Positions 13,346 to 26,206 of a stretch of 64,000 bases of DNA are shown in pieces. The notes beneath the pieces are model-generated. The model worked only from the letters and a program-made list of their open reading frames with translations. It did no database searches and was not told where the DNA came from. Source of the stretch: Pipra filicauda (taxonomy: Eukaryota > Chordata > Aves > Passeriformes > Pipridae); assembly GCF_003945595.2 (NCBI RefSeq), contig NW_024104554.1, positions 2,666,001 to 2,730,000 of the forward strand, written 5' to 3'. Position numbers and translations under genes: made by a program. The first letter of the stretch is position 1. Every line of letters starts with the position of its first letter.

Positions 13346-15794
13346 TGAAAGCATGGCCACATCCAAAGGTCCTGCAGCCTGGAGTCACTAAAGTATGCTA
13401 AAGTCACTAAGTGTCACGGAGTTACTTGGTATCATCTCTGTACTGCCCTTTACCTTTCCCATTTTTGCTCTCTGTCTCCTGAGCCTGGTTTAGTCCAGCA
13501 AAAGAACTCCACCCTTTTCTTTCCTGGGTGAGAGCCTGGAGTAAAAGAGCAAAGGAGAAACAAGTTTTTCAGTAGCATAATGCTTTGCCAGGTCATGAAG
13601 TGGCTGCTAAAGCCGTGTTGTCTGGCTTTACTTTCGAAACAGCTCAGTCTTCCATGGCAGTCAGAGACAAAAGCTGCATTTTCTGTTACTTTGCTCAGTC
13701 TTCTTTCCTCCAGCTCTGTTTGTGCTCCCTTAAGGGAGACGGGATCAGAGTTCAGAAGTAGAATCATCAATTTTTCCTCATAATGATATTTATAAAGATG
13801 TTCATAACATTTTAAATACTATGCAAGAAGCTTCTCAAACAGGGTTTCAGAGCCTTCCCCTGCATATAACTTAGGGATACATGACAGTGTAGTTACTTAG
13901 AGGAAGAAGCTTTGTATTTAAGTGTTGTGTGTTCTTCTTCACCCTAGGCAGATCCAGTCAGCGGATGTCCGTTTCTGAATCTGGAAAAAAAATTCTTTTG
14001 ATTAGATGAATATAATTAATTTTAAAAGGAAATAATAAATTTGTAAGCCCAAAGTCTGTAGAACAGATCAGCAGAAAATAACACTCTTCTCTAAAGAACA
14101 AGAGATAGTGCTCAGCCATGCCCTGGGGTCTTGAAGACCAATAGAAAATCTGAACTGAGATTCTCACCTCTCTGAAGTCAACTGGACTGATTTTCAGTGA
14201 CCGAAGTAAAGCCAAGATTTCACACCAAAGTTCAAGATCTTAGGAGAAAACCTAAGGGGGAAAAAAAAATCAAAATTAATAAAAATAAAAAAGACCAAAG
14301 GCATGTAGTTAATTTTGTGTGTATTGGGAATGCTTTGTGGATTTCTTAATGAGACTAAAACTGAGCAGAATCATAAGTATTTGTGGGATTTAAGCCTAAT
14401 GGTAGAGCTGGTGTTTCAGATAATCATAAGAAAATAGCATAAAGAAGGTATTGGATTAAAATGGTAGGGTCGCATAGTGACTAATAACTTATTTGATCTT
14501 TTCAAGGTTTAAATACAGAACTCAAATCAAATAAATGGGTCGGTTACTAATTAGAGTTGCCCAAATGTGGCAAAGTAAATTAGATTATTTTTGTTTATAC
14601 ATTTGAAGGAATGAGAGGTTAAAGAACTAGTTACAAAACTGACTTGGTCTTCTAGGGGAAACCCATGATAAACTTGATCTGTCTTTGAGAATGTTTTTTG
14701 TCTCCTACCCTCTTGAGATTTGGTTAATATTAATGCAAGATGTGAAAGGAAATTCAGTGCTTCACATTTTAGTAGCTTTTAGTCTTGCAAGAGAAGGGAT
14801 AGATAAATGAGATAAAGAAGATTTTGTTTGAAAACTTATTGCAAAACTGAAGGCTTTTACAGTCCTCCAAACACTTGTGCACTTGCTTTATGCACATTGA
14901 TATAATTTTGTGAAGCTCATTTTCAAGACAGAGGGTTAAAATTGCACTGGTGTGAATTCCATGATTTCAGGTTCAAGTGAATGTGTCTTTTGTGCAGTTA
15001 GCTAATAAATTATAGTCAGCTACACAGCATTCCTAAGTCATTACAGAAATCCTCAGTCAATACAAAAGTGAGTTTGTAGTTAAAACCATGATGCCTCTGA
15101 AGTTAGCGATTATAGATAAGGACGTTTTATGACAGAAAAACTATTTTTTTCATTGATTTGCAAATCTCCACTCTGTGGGTGTCCACATGCTGGAAGTTAA
15201 AGGCAGCAGACAGCACATGGACCAGCTGGCCCGAAGGAGCTGCTGTTCCAGCCCCGGGGGGAGCCTTTTTCCGGTTAAGCAGGTAGGAGCACATTGCAGC
15301 CAAAACCACCCTCAGCAAGGCATTGCTGCTGCCAGGCCCTGAGGAGATCAGGCAGTCAAAGCAAGACTCGCAAGTCTGTCATGAGGGGTCCTTGAGGGTT
15401 ATGGCCTTTCACTAGTGAAATCACAGCAATGTTAATCAAGCAGAACAACAAAAAATTGTGTTTCCCAGTTCTTTGGACATCTGACCCTAACTCATTGATC
15501 AAAATAATAGATAAAGGATGGGGATTTTAGTGGAAAAGTATCCTAGTACATCTGTCTGAAAACTAAGAACTGACGAACATAGCAGCAGGTACATAGGGCA
15601 CTAAATCTGGATCATTCAGCCATAAAACTGGGAGCTCCTAGTACTCAATGGACTCCACCAGGCTTTTCCACCCTGGCTGCGGGGCTCTGCTGGACAAGGG
15701 AAGAAGGCACGTGGTCCAGGCTGCGGGGTATGGCTGTGGAGCCTGCCCTTCCTGAGAGGCACCGCGGGAGACTCGTGGGAGTTCGCTGGTCGTT
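13346..15794. other. Intergenic upstream of TDRP
   Basis: AT-rich to about 15170, then more GC-rich toward the CpG island. I see no supported exon or repeat family. Scattered short frames lack splice context. Confidence 0.5.
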
Positions 15795-15955
15795 ACACCG
15801 GTGGGTACATGGGTGGGCAAACCGGCAGGTACCCTGCCAGGTACCCGGTGGTACGGGAATAGGTAAACTGGCAGGTAGAAGGGCAGGTACATTGGCGGGT
15901 ACACGGGTGAGTAAACTGGCAGGTACACGGGCGGGTACACGGGTGGGTACGCCAG
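15795..15955. repeat. 12-bp-period minisatellite
   Basis: About 13 imperfect tandem units of 12 bp with a consensus near GGGTACACGGGC, interleaved with variants AGGTAAACTGGC and AGGTACATTGGC. Phase is clearest from 15861 onward. Because 12 is a multiple of 3, all frames stay open through it, and the minus strand reads as a Pro-Val-Tyr-rich repeat (YPPVYLPV-like). That is a consequence of the periodicity, not evidence for a protein. It lies immediately 5' of the TDRP CpG island. Confidence 0.88.
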
Positions 15956-16270
15956 GACCATACCCAGTGATGTTGGGCCATCTATGGCGCTCTGCGGGTG
16001 CCCCTACCCCCAGAACCCAAATAGGTCCGATTTCACCTCGAAGTGCCCGGCGTTGCCCTGACGAACACCCTGCGGCCCCCGCTGCTCGGGCAGCGCCATC
16101 CGCACCCTCCACAACACCCGCCGGAGCTAGGACGGTCCTTTATCCCCGGGACCCCCTGCCGTGCCTGCGGGAGGCTGCGGGGCCAGGGCGCGGGTTCCGC
16201 CGGCGGGCCCGGTGCGGTTGCCGCGGTGATGACGGGCAGCCGCCCCTGCCCGTGCCCCCGCCCCGCAAAC

Positions 16271-16311
16271 ATGGCAGCGGCAGCGGCGGCCCCGGCGGGG
16301 AGCGGCGGCAG
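16271..16311 (+). other. Candidate alternative first exon in the CpG island
   Basis: An ATG at 16271 opens a short Ala/Gly-rich frame (MAAAAAAPAGSGG) that runs into GGCAG|GTGAGG, a near-perfect 5' splice site with the cut after 16311. The coding phase at that donor (2 nt over) would be out of frame with TDRP exon 2 but in frame with TDRP exon 3 if exon 2 were skipped. It could equally be a noncoding 5' exon of TDRP, with translation starting in another exon. I cannot tell without transcript data. Confidence 0.4.
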
Positions 16312-16620
16312 GTGAGGAGCGGCGTGGCGGGGAGGGGACGCGGCGCCCCGGTCCTGCCCGGCCCGGCCCTGCCCTGCCCCGCCCGCCCCGCCGCGGACGG
16401 ACTGTCCGCGCTCCCGGCTCCATCGGCAGGCCGGCGGTGAGGGGCGGGCTCCCGGCGCCGCCAGCAGCTCCTCCCTCCTCCCGGCCCGGGAGCCCCCGGC
16501 GGGGTGACAGCCCTGCCGAGCGCAGCCGCCCCGGCCGGGGCTGCGGAGGCAGCGCCGCTCCCCCTCGGCCCGCTCGCTGCCGGGACCAGCGGGGCGGGAG
16601 CCGCCGCCCCCGTGCCCGCC

Positions 16621-16734
16621 ATGTGGAAGCTCAACAAGAGCAGCAAAGTTCTGCTGGACGACTCGCCCGAGGAGGAGGAGACGCATCCCCGCGGGCCGCC
16701 GCCCGCCGCCGCCGCCGCCTTCGCGGCCCCCCAG
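16621..16734 (+). CDS. TDRP: TDRP exon 1 (coding part)
   Basis: Encodes residues 1-38, beginning MWKLNKSSKVLLDDSPEEEE, then a Pro/Ala-rich stretch ending FAAPQ. The start matches the mammalian MWKL N-terminus with its VLLD...PEEE motif. The ATG is the first in its frame for at least 39 codons, and a G at -3 gives a usable Kozak context. The exon ends in phase 0 at CAG|GTAGGA. An acidic run followed by a poly-Ala tract (about residues 29-33) suggests a disordered N-terminus. The Ala tract is encoded by GCC repeats and may vary in length. Confidence 0.93.
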
Positions 16735-18305
16735 GTAGGAGCGCGGAGCCCGGCTCGGAGGGGTCGGGAGGCTCGGCCCCACTCCCGCTGCCCTCCTCTC
16801 CGGCGGCATGAGTAATCACTTTTCCCACTTTGGATGTGCCGGCAGCCTGGCCCTGGTCGAGCTGGGGGTGTTTGCGCAGATCGTGCGACTGTCACCCGAT
16901 TTTTGGGGTGCTGAGTGGCCTATCCACCTCTGTTTCCTTCCAGCAGCCGGCCTCCGGCATTGCTGGGACTTGCTGTCCTTCATTCCAGTGGCTTCATACC
17001 ACAGGGTACTTTCTCTCCCGGCCCTAGCCAGGGGTACTGCAACCCATCTGTAAAGCATAATACATTAAACAGGGATGTTTAAGAACATACCTTCATTTTC
17101 GTGTTTGTGTAGAGCACTGATATTTTGGCACGATTGCTTTTTTTCTATGGTTTCAGTAATAGTAGCTGGCTATCCTTAATCAGCCGCAATGTTGTTTGAA
17201 AGCTTTCATTGTTAAATAATGAGTTAAATACCAAGTGACCTTCTCAAAGTATTGGTCGCCTAACAAATACAACCTGAAAGGAAGGGTATCCGTTGAATAT
17301 CAGGCAAAACAACTGAAAAAATGTTTGTTGACTTGCTTTCAAAAACTTGGTAGCAATTAGGCATCCGTCCAGCTCAGAAGCCTGTTACGCTGCGTGGTAC
17401 AGCTTTGTTGCTGAACTGATCTTCTGTTGCCACAGATTATCTTTAGATGTTGCATGAGAGGTTGCAGGACACCTGCATATCTGAAGTAAGCAGTTGCCCA
17501 GGGTTGCGAACTAGTGAGGTTTCTATTCAAAGGAAGGTACGAAAGCCCACTCAACTTCCCACCCCATGTTTGTCTTGCTTGGCTTGCTGGAAGAGCTGGA
17601 GTGTGTTTGGATAAACTACTCTCTGCTTGAGTTCCTGGTTGACAAGTACTATGGTTGTCAACATGTGTGGCTACTGCTGAAGAGCAGCCTCTCCCAGTCA
17701 CAGCAGTTATTCTATCTTCCAGTACCAAAATCACCAGTTTAGTCTTGCCTTGCCTTTTCCCCTGCGCTGTAAACAGAAGAGCCCTAGCTCTTGCTACTAG
17801 TTTGATAGCAGCTGTGAAGATTCATATGGATGAATAGCATCTTCTCCTGTGGGAGAACAGTCAGTCATTTTGGAGACCCCCTTTGTGGGAGGAAGGGGGA
17901 TTGTGAGGTTGGAGGCAACCTGAAGTATCTCCGACAACCTCTCATGCAACACATAACCTCTCCCTCCTACAGATCCTATCCTCAGGTGCTTGGAAACTTC
18001 CACTGTTTTCCTTAAGCTGTTAGCTTGTGCTGTTGTAGCCCTCCTAGACTTGCTTAGCTCCTGAAAATCTTCCTCAAACACCAAAGGTCACTGAAAGCTT
18101 CCAGTAAATCCGACTGACTCTTAACTACTTCTCTTCTTTACCATAAATGCTCCAAGCCCCCTTTTAGACTCTTGACTATAGCCTCCCAGTCAGAAGATGA
18201 TTCTTCAGCCTTCTGTCCAGACAATTCTCCCAGTCCTCTGCCTAGCAACAGAGGCTGGAATTTGTTTTTTTACTGGTTTTGGTTTTCTTTTGTTTGTGGA
18301 TTTTG

Positions 18306-18320
18306 TTTTTTTTTTTTTTT
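18306..18320 (+). repeat. TDRP: Poly-T tract
   Basis: A run of 15 T inside a wider T-rich stretch in TDRP intron 1. It could be the decayed tail of a minus-strand retrocopy, but no flanking element is recognisable. Confidence 0.6.
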
Positions 18321-21300
18321 GTCCAGTCCAATTGTCTTTTACTATCCTGGGCTTCTGTTCCTTTAGTAGCAATCTCAAGGTATAATGGTGATGATGATTT
18401 CTGGTGCAAATGGTTTGCATTTTCATCAGTTTTAGGAAAAATCCTTTTCAAGTCCTAGGGGCGCTGGAATAAAAGAAGCTGATTTTGGTATTGGAGGTGG
18501 AAGATGAAAAATAAATTATTCTAAGTCACTAAATGAAATAGTCTTGAAAATCAAGGATTCAGTAAGGTTAGTGCAACTGTGGTGTAGCTTGGCCCAGAGA
18601 ATGAAGTGAAGACCATAAGCTATTAGTTTTTTTGCCTGTTAAAATCAAAATGTCTCGAAAGAAACGCAACACTCCTCCCACAATATTTAACTGTATTTAT
18701 TTTAGAGTTTATGTGCGCTTTAAGGAAGGATAGACTGTATGGACAACTATTACCACTTGATTAACTTTGTAATTCTCATGGTCAAGGCAGCTTCTAGATC
18801 AGCTATAGGTACAATGTGTCTAAAACACAGCTTAGACAGGTGTCAAGGGGAAAGTGTGAGGTAACTAAATGCACTTGTTCAGCTTGTTGTAGCTGATCTG
18901 GTTTACGTGCCCTGCTTTTAGCGTTTGACATTTTTGATGTTTCATCAGAACCTGTTCTTTCTCCCAGTAATATGATTTCAAGGCACTGAAATCCAGTAAT
19001 GTGTAGGGGGATTTGGTAGTGATCTGCACTTGGCCCCTGCAGCGTCCTGATGTGCAACACCCAACTCCCTGACTTCGGAGGACAGCAACCCCATTGGAGC
19101 TTGGAGGAGTTATGGGGACAGTTCTCGTGGTACCCTAGCTGTGCATGAGAATGTCAGTCTTCCTCAGCTCTGTTGTTGCGGTACGGCCTGCTGTGAATGA
19201 AGGATTACCTTATCAAGAAGAAGAGAATCCAGGACTTCACTAATTTTTTTTTCTTTAGGGCCAGAATCCAGGTAATTAGTTTGAGTGCCTTTTAGTAAAT
19301 TAAGAAGCCCAGCAATAGATTTCATGCAACAGAAAGTTGACTGTTAGATTTCATTTCCTCTAGGTTCTTTTCTGATAAATCATTTGGTAAAAGAGAAGAT
19401 GAACTGGCGTCATCATATTTTGACTTTGATTTATGACATCTTGTTTTTCCCAACAACTGTCTTTTGTCTTTATTTTCAGTTTTAATAAGCAAGTGACAAG
19501 AAAATCCTTAAGCTTCTACCATTCATGCTATAAATAAGGCTGAAACTTTTTACTTCAAAGACAAGAAATTGGTAGTCTCAACTATGTCATTAAAGCAGGC
19601 CAGGTTGAAAGTATTCCAGTGTAATGAAATGTTGGTGCTGTATGTTGTTTCTTTAAAGCTGAGAAAGAGTGAAGGACTTCTCACTGTGCAACCTAATAAT
19701 TAGGACATTTCATTAGCAGACAGCAACAAAGAATTAGGCTACTGTAAGTTAAAAGTAAATAAACAAAAAAAAACCTAACACAAAAAACCCCTTTGTTACT
19801 CTGGAGCAATTTTAATCATCCTATTTAGATATGGAAGCCTGATCTGGGCTTACTCAAGCAGACATTTGAATTTGTAGAAGTTCATAGTTCTTAAATAGGA
19901 AAGCTTAGTTTGATCTGTAAAGAGGAGTTTTGACAGTTCTGGTTTTGTGTTATATGGAGTGGTTTGATTTTGTTCCAGGGGAGAACAAAAACAAATTTTA
20001 GAACATGAAAATTGCAAGGGAGGGAACTGTCAGCCTCTGGCCACTTTTTAGCAAAAGTTTCTGCATATATTCAAGTACTTTGAATTGTTAACACTTATTT
20101 AAAATAGTAGGGTGTTTCCTGAGATAAGAAAGACAAGTAAATTTTGAAACAGTACTTGTGTAAATAAATGTGTTGATTATTGTATTCTTTATTTTTTTTA
20201 AACCGGACAGTTTTAGACTGAATCTTAGAAGTTAATTTTAATTTATACTTTGAGGCATAAGTATTTTTAATTTATGTGATGAAGGTGCGTTGTTCATTTA
20301 GATTATAATTAATGCATTTAGGCAACTTAACATGCGTAAATAGTAAACACTTATAAAATGAAATTAATGTGCTTTTTATGTGTCTCTCTGAAAATATGCT
20401 AGAAATGTACATAGTGGTGCCAAACTTGTGTCCAGTTTGTAATATAGTCATTATGTTTCAAACTGTAGTTGTATTTTTGGAAAGGGAAAAATGCTGGGTT
20501 TTGACTTCTGGAAGGCGCTGTTTTGGCAGTTTTGCTAAGTTCTCTTTGATTCAGTCCTGCTGTCATCTAATCAGTGCTCAGAGATGTCAATGCTGTGTCA
20601 ATATCACATGGAACTCTGACATAAAATGGCACTCAGCTTCAAAACACATCTATATATTAGGGCAGTGGGTGGGTATCAGGCTGGTCTGTATTATCTAATG
20701 CAACTCTTATCTTTCATATGAAGATATTTCAGGACCTTAGCCTTGATCTGTTCTCTCTGATTGTATTTTTTGTTATGTTCAAAGAGAATATGTGCAAAAA
20801 CATGTTTTATGCTGAATTTTGTTTAGACTTGCTCAGGATGTTTGGAAGTTGGGTATACAGAATTTGAGTTATATATTTTAATGAAGATGTTAAGGTCTTT
20901 GGTACGATTTTAATATGAGCTTTCATCTTGAAGTGAGTCAAACTCAGACAGGCCCTGCAGGAATGGGTGGGAGCTGAGCAGCATTTCTTACATTCTACTA
21001 ATACATAGAATAAGGGTATTTTTTAATTAAAAAAAATAATAAAGCAGTCAGTGCTAATCCAGCTAATGCCTTTCCTTCACTTTCTAGCCATTTCAGGCTA
21101 GAAGGTGTCTCAGGCTTTGCCTGCAGTAGTCTAATAATTCTGACATACATTCTCCTCTCTGCTAGCCTGTTTTTTTCTTTTCATTGAAGTTGTTCTTGTG
21201 ACATTTCAGTGATATTTTTCCTGGCTAAAATCCATCACCTGTATTCTGTCATCATTCTTGAATGTTAGATTGTGGGACTGTCAGAAAAGACTTTCCTGAG

Positions 21301-24300
21301 CCTTTCCTTGGCCTGCCTTTCTTGCTTTTCCTCCTTCTTGTCACACACCGTCTTTCAGCAGCTTCTGGAGTGGGTCCTGTTTCCTTACAATCTTCCTGGA
21401 GCTCTATAGAGCAGACAGTGTCTTTTGGGGCTTTAGGCTTTCTTTTTTTAAAATCCTTTTCTTTTCTAAGGTGCTTCAAATTTTTATTTATACTGTCATT
21501 TTTTACACAGTTGACTGGGATCAGATATGCTTCTCACCTCTTATCCCCTTTCTGTTGGCTTATTCTGACTCTTAGAAGTCCACAAAGCACATATTGTCTG
21601 GTTGGTGTCCTACTATAGATGCCATCAGTATGTATCTTTTTCTTTCAGTCAAACCTATAAGGTGAAGGTTGTTGGTGACGTTTATCTATTGTGCAAAAGA
21701 GAATTTGTGTCCTGGACTTTACTGTTGTTTTCTCTATGAAGTCTACATCAAGTCTGCTTTTGTAGTATTTTTTTAAATTATTATTATTATTTTTCTTTCT
21801 GTCTAGACAGCTGAAATTCTCGCTTCCCATCCTGATGGTGATTACTTCCTCTGCAGCTTCTAATACCTATGCTGTGTTTTCCCATCTCCTAGTCCCTGCA
21901 AATCCCATTGGTGATATTAATGTTGTTGCTTATGGCATAAAGTTTAAGTTCTCCTCATCCTTCAGATTCACTTTCTTCAGCTGGCCTGTCTTTGTTTCAG
22001 GAAATTTACATTTAAGTCTCTGTCCTTGCTTTCAGGGTTTTTCTTAGTACAGGCCCTTCCTCTCCCCTGTTTTTCATTTTTATCACTTGTATCTTTCCTC
22101 AAGCCAGTTCTGCTTTACTGACTCTTATTGCCTCTGTTTGCCAGCAGCTGCCTTGTCTGTCTTCCTCCCCTCCTGCCTAACACAGAATTATCCCATTTCA
22201 CCGATCCATAAAACCACTGTCATCTTCTCCTCTACATCATTGCTTGAGATCCACTTTCCCTTATTTATTTGTTGTATCTTCACGGAGCTTTGTGAGGTTT
22301 CTGGAGCCATACTCTCCTGTTGGTGCTGAACTTCCTACCATCAATATACAAACTAGAATATAACAGGTTTTGAGAAAGAATGAATCATTTTAATTATTTG
22401 CTGGTAAAATAGGTTTATAATTTTTCCCCTCACTTTTATAGAAACTATTTGCCAGATTGCGTGAGGACATCCATAACATAAGTGGAGTTACTAGAGGTTA
22501 CTGAACACTTTACCAGGTACACTATCTTTCAGTTCTGTCATCATCAGAGGTACATTTCTAACAAGTTTTGCCTCTGGCTCTTTGTGAGGAGCTCTAGGAC
22601 AGGTCTGTGTTAACACCCCAAGGTTGATAAAAGCCATATGTCAAAAGGAAGCAATGCATGTGCTGGTGAACACTGTACCAAAAAAGGATGCATTCACCCT
22701 GTTTTGCAGAAATTGAACTAGGAAAATATGGCCATTACTCATGCAAGACATTTATTAAAGACATGTAATTTAATGGCAAACTCAATCACTGAATAAAAAT
22801 TGTGTGTCAGCTACTGTCTTTTGAATTAGCATCTGTTGGTTTGTTTTCTGGATCATGGAAATCAAACATAAACTTTTACTATGGCTAAGTTGTTAAAAGT
22901 AATTGACGAATTTTTAGTCGGAAATTTCAGCAAAATTGAAAACTTCACTGACGTTTTTGAATTGCTGCAGAAATTGAATTAAAATTGATTATCTGACCTT
23001 CCTTGTTTCAGCTTTGACACTGATGGTATTTTGATCTTAATACAGCTGTTTTAATTTTGTGAAACATATTTGAAATATTTTAAATTAGGCAAAACTAAAT
23101 TCTTAATGACATATAGGCTTTTCTAATATTTTCAAGGTGTTCACTCTTTAATATTCTTCCAAAAGTATTTCAGAGAAGCAAAGTTTGAATAAGATGTGTT
23201 ATAACCACTTACTACAGAGATGCACAGTAATCTGAACAATTAATAGAATAACCTTGTGTATTGATGTAAGAATAGAGAGAATAGGAATCTGGTGTTCCAA
23301 TGTTTCTGTTTGTAATGCCAATAAAATGCAGAGCTACAGAAGTATTCTTATGTAAATACTTAGATTCTGAGATTAATCTTCTCTGGTGCCTTTGGCCATT
23401 TATATCAATTGGCAGTAAAAGTATAGAAATAATTTAGATATTCTGTTGTAAAATGTAATGGAATGTGAAACAATAACTGAAGTCATTAAATGAAACAGAG
23501 TTTGTGAAAATGCTAAACAAGTTCTTAATAGCTGGATGCTGAAGAAAGGAGCATCATCTTTATTATTAATACTGAATAAATTAAAATTATTTGAAATATG
23601 GAAACCAGTTTTCCTATGCTTTCGCCTTCCAGTTGGTCTGGGGACTAATAGGTGGTTATGAAAGACTAGAAGATGGAAGCAGTTTTAAATATGTTTTATG
23701 GGTTGTCTTCTTTATATGAAGTAGTTACCCAGACTTTAAAGTAAGTGGAGTGAAATAAGTTATTCTATAATTGGTCTGATGAATTATATTTTAAAAGCGT
23801 ATTTCCATTTAGTGTTGTCTAGTAAATATATTCATAAAATAAAGTATAATTCTTTAACATACTTAGATTTTTACATTTTCGTTTTTTTAATTTTCAGTTT
23901 TGCTGAACACTGTCAGAGGAGATTTGCAGGACAGGAATCACTGTCACTATTTAGTTACAGTGGCATATTAAATGATTTATTGTCATAATGTAGATGTTTT
24001 TTCTAAGTGTAGTGAGCACTCTGGAGTGGAAAAGTATTGTTTATAGAAGAGAAAAATGAATTTAAAATGCCAAATTACTCTTGAGCAAGACTTTAGAAAT
24101 GCCTAGGTGAATACTTTAACTTGGTGACATTAACAGGCAATTTTCAATTTATATCACCTGCCCAGATGGCTTGTTTGATTCACTCACTTGCCTTAGGGAC
24201 ATACAAATGGAAGATTGAGATCTAGCAGTAGATGAAATATGGGCAAGGCTGATCAAATTATCTTGATCTCAGTCTAGGCTATCTCTGCCAGAAAGGAGCA

Positions 24301-25324
24301 GAGGCAGTTCATGGTTCAGCACTGGGGGAACATCTGAACACATAGCCTCATGTCCGAGAAGAAAGCTGTGTATGACTGGGTAATGCAGCCTCTATTTGTT
24401 AAAATTGCAAGCCTTGTATCTCTTTAAAGGCATGTTTAGTTTTGTGTGGGTATTCAGGTACAGTTCAGCTTTGTTTTTCAGCTGTGTTAAAGGAATATGT
24501 GTAGTTGTTTCAGTGCCCATTTACTTTTGATCACTGTTGCATCAGTTTCCTGACACAAAACATATATCCATCCATTGAATTTTTCCAGGTGTATGTTATA
24601 GGTGCAGCAAGGAAAATGAGGCCAAATACCACTGATCTTCTGCTGATAACTTCCTTCTTACTTATGTTTGAGTGTATTTTGCTTTGGATTTTATTCAGTT
24701 CTAAACTCAGATAAGCAGAGTGACTTTCGCATTAATAATCAGCTTTAGTCTTGTTCGTTTCATTTTACACTATAATAGTAAGATCCTTCTCAAACCCAAG
24801 GAAATATTTTCTTTTGTTAGCTGTATTTTAAGATGGTGATCTCCTCTTCCCAATCTGTGCTGTTTCTGGTTAGGCTGTGTATATACAGTTGTTCAATTGT
24901 TTGGTTTGTAATCAGTGTTTTTGGAATCTTTCCAACTTTAGAGGTTAATTTCAGGTTTGTGATTTCCTGAGTGATTTTTTTTAACTATTTTTTTTTAACC
25001 TTCCCCTCTCCTATCACTAAATTATTTAATAGGGTTTGTGGCGTACTGGATATTATGTTAAATTCTTCTCTGGAACGTACCTCTTGAGGTGTATCTCTTT
25101 GTTTTGGGATTTTTTTTCCACTTAAATGGTACTTCTGTGGTACATGATCTAATTCACACTCACAGGCATGATAATCTAGACTTTATATTATGCTCAGTCC
25201 TTGGTGAGGTGTGATGATAGGCAGAGGGGATTCAGTAAGTCAGTAGAAGGGTGAGAATTTGCACCAAAAGGACCTACTCTGTTAACAGTATGTTGTTTAC
25301 TCTTATCTGTGCTCAGCTCTGACA

Positions 25325-25342
25325 GTGAGTGTGTGTGTGTGT
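25325..25342. repeat. Short GT microsatellite
   Basis: GTGAGTGTGTGTGTGTGT, about seven uninterrupted GT units, within TDRP intron 1. Confidence 0.8.
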
Positions 25343-26173
25343 ACCATAGGAAGGTTCCACAAATGGGTAGAGAAAATCAATAATCTACCATTTTATGTGC
25401 TAGAGCAAAAGAAGGGCATACAGAGTGAGATGATGCTATTATTTGCCTTAACTCTTCAGTGTCCAGCATTCCTCATCTTGGCCTGAATTATGAAAGCGAA
25501 TGATCTAAAGAGACTAATTAATTACTTTACCACAAAGGAAGCTGAGGGAAGTAGATTATGATTTTGATCTCTGTACAAAAAGGTTTGTGTGCAAGTTGAA
25601 TTAGTCCCTTGAGTACCTTATGGTTTGCAGTATGTCCAACAAAAGGGCACTTGTTTCCTTGTGAAAACACACTGCACATACCAACCTTCCCCTGCCAGAA
25701 CTGGAGGGCTATTCAAGTTGCTGATCAGCATTTCTCACTATCATTAGCATTTAGTCACCTATTAGTATCTAAATACTGTAATTGGGGTCTATGTTTTTCT
25801 TTTAAATTGAAGTAAAAAGTGAATTGTCATAACTCTAAACTGTGCAGATAAAATAGTTTATGAGCGTTCAGCATCAATGTGTGTTATGCAGCATGATAAA
25901 GAAAGCTCATCTTCACTCTTTACATGTAGCGGCACAGTAGATTGTCCTCTAAAGAAAACTTGAAAAAACAAATCGTAAGCTCTCTGATCTCAGAATGGTA
26001 ATGCAAGTAAAGAATATGTATCAGAAGAAGGGTGTACTAATGTGTATCACTTAAAAAATACAAATTATTCTGTGGGTAACAAGTGAAGATGGGATGTATG
26101 TGGCTTCTCATCTTTTTTCCTCGGTTCTTCCCAGTGGTGGCACAGGTCCCCTCCCTCCCTCTGCTCTTTCCCT

Positions 26174-26206
26174 CTGTTTATTTTTATTTTATTTTATTTT
26201 TTTTTT
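26174..26206. repeat. TTTTA-type simple repeat
   Basis: Tandem TTTTA units running into a T run, within TDRP intron 1. Confidence 0.75.

Larger units (their letters stand above)
15990..16830 (+). promoter_or_regulatory. TDRP: CpG-island promoter of TDRP
   Basis: A sharply bounded GC- and CpG-rich block in an otherwise AT-rich window. It contains several Sp1-type GC boxes (GGGGCGGG at about 16441, CGGGGCGGGAG at about 16589, clustered CCCCGCCCG at about 16377). No TATA box is seen upstream of either candidate first exon. A YY1-like element (AACATGGCAGCGG) sits at about 16268-16280, a position where YY1 sites often mark the start of TATA-less transcripts. This is inferred to be the TDRP promoter region. 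The exact transcription start is not determinable from sequence. Confidence 0.8.

Noticed and set aside
1..15794. Search for ERICH1 exons upstream of TDRP
   Set aside because: Synteny predicts ERICH1 on this side, but no frame here resembles its Glu/Asp-rich repeats or conserved C-terminus. It probably lies further left.
15638..16112. Pro-Val-Tyr repeat proteins and related frames over the minisatellite
   Set aside because: The 12-bp period keeps several frames open on both strands. The repeats are DNA-level, with no splice or start context.
16033..16895. Minus-strand open frames of 250-258 codons across the CpG island
   Set aside because: They exist because GC-rich sequence lacks stop codons. 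They are Pro/Arg/Gly/Ala-rich, overlap TDRP exon 1 in antisense, and overlap each other in several frames.
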